Below, one piece after another: positions 7,014-8,009 of a DNA stretch of 8,009 nucleotides. The stretch lies in NCBI GenBank assembly GCA_002503205.1, contig DARE01000041.1:1-8009 (forward strand). Direction: 5' to 3'. The notes under the pieces are model-generated. The model had not been told where the DNA came from. It worked only from the letters and a program-made list of their open reading frames with translations, and searched no databases. A program made the translations under genes and the position numbers. Each line of letters begins with the position of its first letter. Position 1 is the first letter of the stretch. Origin of the DNA: Thermoplasmatales archaeon UBA447. GTDB taxonomy: Archaea > Thermoplasmatota > Thermoplasmata > Thermoplasmatales > Thermoplasmataceae.

Positions 7014-7018
7014 AAAAA
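7013..7018 (-). terminator. T6 tract after the CDGSH gene
   Basis: The minus strand carries six consecutive T immediately after the TAA of the CDGSH gene (7019-7021), typical of archaeal transcription stops. It overlaps the last base of the convergent 311-residue gene's stop codon, so the two 3' ends abut. Confidence 0.4.
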
Positions 7019-7228
7019 TTATGGATTGTTGTAAAAACTATCCATCTCAACTCTGTTTCCTGATTTATCGTAGAAAAAGAGTTTATCCTTCTCGTCAAGG
7101 GTCTTCTTATGGGTCCCATCACAGAAAGGCTTGTTTGCAGACAACCCGCATCCACATATGTGTACCTCCTGATCCCCCACTTTGACTGCATAAGGTCTGT
7201 TTCTCTCATGTAGAACCAATCTAGACAT
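7019..7228 (-). CDS. CDGSH-type [2Fe-2S] iron-sulfur protein
   Basis: A complete 69-residue protein made up almost wholly of a CDGSH domain. Residues 25-40 read 'CGCGLSANKPFCDGTH', matching C-x-C-x2-(S/T)-x3-P-x-C-D-G-(S/A/T)-H exactly. The 2Fe-2S cluster should be held by Cys25, Cys27, Cys36 and His40, the labile three-Cys/one-His ligation of mitoNEET-like proteins. A beta strand before the motif ('RPYAVKVGDQEVHI', 11-24) and a short C-terminal strand pair ('KLFFYDKSGNRVEM') complete the fold. There is no membrane anchor, so it is a soluble cytosolic single-domain form; electron transfer or redox/iron sensing is the likely role. ATG 7228 has a TATA-like box about 27 bases upstream (leaderless). 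Confidence 0.93.
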   Translation of the reverse strand: MSRLVLHERNRPYAVKVGDQEVHICGCGLSANKPFCDGTHKKTLDEKDKLFFYDKSGNRVEMDSFYNNP

Positions 7229-7249
7229 ATTTATCGATCAATCAGTCCA

Positions 7250-7263
7250 TCTTAATACTTAAG
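7250..7263 (-). promoter_or_regulatory. TATA box of the CDGSH gene, overlapped by a palindrome
   Basis: The minus strand reads 'CTTAAGTATTAAGATGG'. The 'AAGTATTAAG' core is centred about 27 bases before ATG 7228. The same bases form the inverted repeat CTTAA-TAC-TTAAG (7251-7263), so a dimeric regulator binding there would block the promoter. TATA boxes are AT-rich and short palindromes are common in them, so the operator idea is tentative. Confidence 0.45.
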
Positions 7264-7356
7264 TGTTTTCTGCTCCTACATCCGGCAATCACTATGTTTA
7301 TGGTTTGTTGTATTTATTTATAATGTTTAAAATAATAATATTAATAGAATTACAAA

Positions 7357-7366
7357 TCTATAATAA
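7357..7366 (+). promoter_or_regulatory. TATA box of the Cys-rich small protein gene
   Basis: The plus strand reads 'AATCTATAATAAGG', with its centre about 26 bases before ATG 7388, again implying a leaderless mRNA. The preceding 7310-7350 stretch is extremely AT-rich and holds further TATA-like sequences that could be alternative boxes. Confidence 0.5.
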
Positions 7367-7387
7367 GGTTCCAGGCTTACCAGTAAT

Positions 7388-7576
7388 ATGGTAGATGAAG
7401 CAGTCTGTAAAAATTGTGGGCATCCAGTCGTCCGAGAGGGCAAATGGTGGGCTCATTTCAACAAAACGAGAAATATGGTTCTGAACAGATGCATGATTGG
7501 GCACTGTACCTGTTTGAATCCTCAGGTTAATGAATTAACTGCTGAGACAAAAATTGAGGCTAAGGGCACCTCTTAA
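7388..7576 (+). CDS. Small Cys/His-rich putative zinc-binding protein, 62 residues
   Basis: A short protein with a CxxC knuckle, 'CKNCGH' (7-12), and a second cluster, 'CMIGHCTC' (35-42: Cys35, Cys40, Cys42, with His39). Further His residues are at 12 and 23. Five Cys and three His in 42 residues indicate a metal-binding mini-domain, most likely a zinc ribbon-like fold. The middle, 'REGKWWAHFNKTRNMVLNR' (16-34), is basic and aromatic and could contact nucleic acid or protein. The last 20 residues are polar and probably disordered. No family is recognised. Support for its being a real gene is the well-placed TATA box, the dense Cys pattern and a T6 tract right after the stop. It is divergent from the CDGSH gene across 159 bases. 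Confidence 0.72.
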   Translation: MVDEAVCKNCGHPVVREGKWWAHFNKTRNMVLNRCMIGHCTCLNPQVNELTAETKIEAKGTS

Positions 7577-7582
7577 TTTTTT
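7577..7582 (+). terminator. T6 terminator after the Cys-rich small protein gene
   Basis: TTTTTT follows the TAA (7574-7576) directly, fitting an archaeal poly-T terminator. The rest of the gap to 7650 is AT-rich, with short T-runs on both strands and no gene. Confidence 0.45.
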
Positions 7583-7649
7583 AAAACGAAATTGTTTATT
7601 AGTGTTTTCTTGTCTCTTATTTACATTGAAAGGGAGTGGTTCTTTTCTT

Positions 7650-8009
7650 TTAGATCCATAGGCCGGGACCCATCATCCCCATCATGCCCATTCCCATCAT
7701 CCCCATCATTCCCATGCCCATCATGCCCATACCCATCATATTGCCCTGATAGGCCTGCTGCTGATGCGCCTGTATGTGCTTGTCCAGGTCTTGCTGTGTC
7801 TTGAATAGCATCCCATCATAGGGGCAGATCTTCAAGGTTGGATCGATTGTCTTTACAATCTGTTCCCAGAGGCGTTTCTCAAACTCATGGCCAGAATGGA
7901 TTTCTGCCCCTGCAGCTATTCCAAGGGTTGCGACTCCCTCGATAATTGGTACTGCTATGTCTCTGCCCCAGATTCCTGCGTGAAGCTGAACTTCAAATTT
8001 GCCTTTCTG
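7650..8009 (-). CDS. C-terminal part of a protein with degenerate C2H2 finger and Met/Gly tail (5' end off window)
   Basis: The minus-strand frame is open from the window edge to TAA 7650-7652: 119 visible codons in the same frame with no stop. An in-frame TTG at 7835 is a Leu codon within this longer protein, not a start. Visible residues 17-35 ('DIAVPIIEGVATLGIAAGA') are hydrophobic and could be a buried helix or membrane segment. Residues about 62-82 fit the C2H2 zinc-finger spacing C-x2-[C]-x3-F-x5-L-x2-H-x3-H perfectly, but the second Cys is Asp ('CPYDG', codon GAT at 7815-7817). A short Gln-rich linker ('QQQAYQGN') follows, then 23 residues of only Met and Gly, and a final 'GPGLWI'. The N-terminal part is not recognised. 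The finger would suit nucleic-acid or protein binding; the function is unknown. Confidence 0.75.
   Translation of the reverse strand, partial: QKGKFEVQLHAGIWGRDIAVPIIEGVATLGIAAGAEIHSGHEFEKRLWEQIVKTIDPTLKICPYDGMLFKTQQDLDKHIQAHQQQAYQGNMMGMGMMGMGMMGMMGMGMMGMMGPGLWI
7671..7739 (-). repeat. Tandem repeat encoding a Met/Gly-only tail
   Basis: Sixty-nine bases made of ATG and GGN codons (seen on the plus strand as CCCATCAT/CCCAT units) encode 15 Met and 8 Gly in irregular MMG and MG units. Gly codons vary in the third base (GGG, GGC, GGA, GGT), so selection on the protein, not only recent slippage, seems to maintain it. The length may vary between strains. Confidence 0.8.

Larger units (their letters stand above)
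7229..7387. other. Divergent intergenic region, CDGSH / Cys-rich genes
   Basis: A 159-base region holding the two outward promoters. The CDGSH-side palindrome is at 7251-7263 and ATCGAT at 7233-7238. The middle (7264-7310) is more mixed in composition and shows nothing recognisable. The 7310-7350 stretch is nearly pure A/T. Confidence 0.4.

Noticed and set aside
7021..7045. Inverted repeat ATGGAT/ATCCAT as a terminator hairpin for the 311-residue gene.
   Set aside because: A 6-base stem with a 13-base loop, without a T-tract, located inside the CDGSH coding sequence; most likely chance.
7671..7739. CRISPR or intergenic satellite repeat.
   Set aside because: The units are in-frame Met/Gly codons within a coding sequence; there are no spacers.
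7592..7804. A plus-strand open frame rich in Pro, Ser and Cys.
   Set aside because: It is the reverse complement of the Met/Gly repeat and finger region; its composition is a by-product of that repeat.
7650..7835. A self-standing 61-residue protein starting at TTG 7835.
   Set aside because: The same frame is open all the way to the window edge and upstream residues look protein-like, so TTG is an internal Leu codon of a longer partial gene.

Overview
The window looks like chromosomal DNA of an archaeon, most probably a member of the Thermoplasmata (Thermoplasma/Ferroplasma/Cuniculiplasma-like). The reasons are moderate GC, heavy use of AGG/AGA for Arg and ATA for Ile, AT-rich TATA-like boxes centred about 25-29 bases before several start codons with no clear Shine-Dalgarno sequence (leaderless genes), and an acidophile/heterotroph-like gene set. 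The taxonomic call is an inference; there is no rRNA or other marker gene in the window.

Layout. Positions 1-5917 form a mostly minus-strand block. Read in the direction of transcription it holds: an N-terminal helix-turn-helix protein with a C-terminal coiled coil (5330-5917); a pyruvate-oxidase-like (PoxB-type) ThDP enzyme (3618-5276); an FAD oxidoreductase of the L-2-hydroxyglutarate oxidase (LhgO) type, 37 bases behind it (2243-3580); an Fsr-like major facilitator transporter (839-2077); and, only 4 bases behind that, a BtuF/TroA-fold substrate-binding-type protein without a signal peptide that runs off the left edge (1-834). The right part has an unrecognised 311-residue protein on the plus strand (6078-7013), a convergent 69-residue CDGSH iron-sulfur protein (7019-7228, minus), a 62-residue Cys/His-rich putative zinc protein (7388-7576, plus), and the C-terminal 118 codons of a protein running off the right edge (7650-8009, minus). 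That last protein ends in a degenerate C2H2 finger followed by a Met/Gly-only tail.

How the genes may work together. The PoxB-like and LhgO-like enzymes are both flavin-dependent oxidases of central 2-oxo/2-hydroxy acids and could feed electrons to the same acceptor or quinone pool. The MFS/BtuF-like pair looks like a two-gene operon for export or uptake plus binding of a small ligand, possibly a corrinoid or metal complex; the ligand cannot be read from the sequence. The HTH/coiled-coil gene and the 311-residue gene are divergently transcribed from a shared 150-base region, as are the CDGSH and Cys-rich genes from a 159-base region. I see no tRNA, rRNA, CRISPR array, insertion sequence or integrase, and no gene-free stretch longer than about 170 bases. 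The strongest oddity is the right-edge protein with its Cys-to-Asp C2H2 finger and 23-residue Met/Gly tail. I do not see a clearly new multi-gene system.
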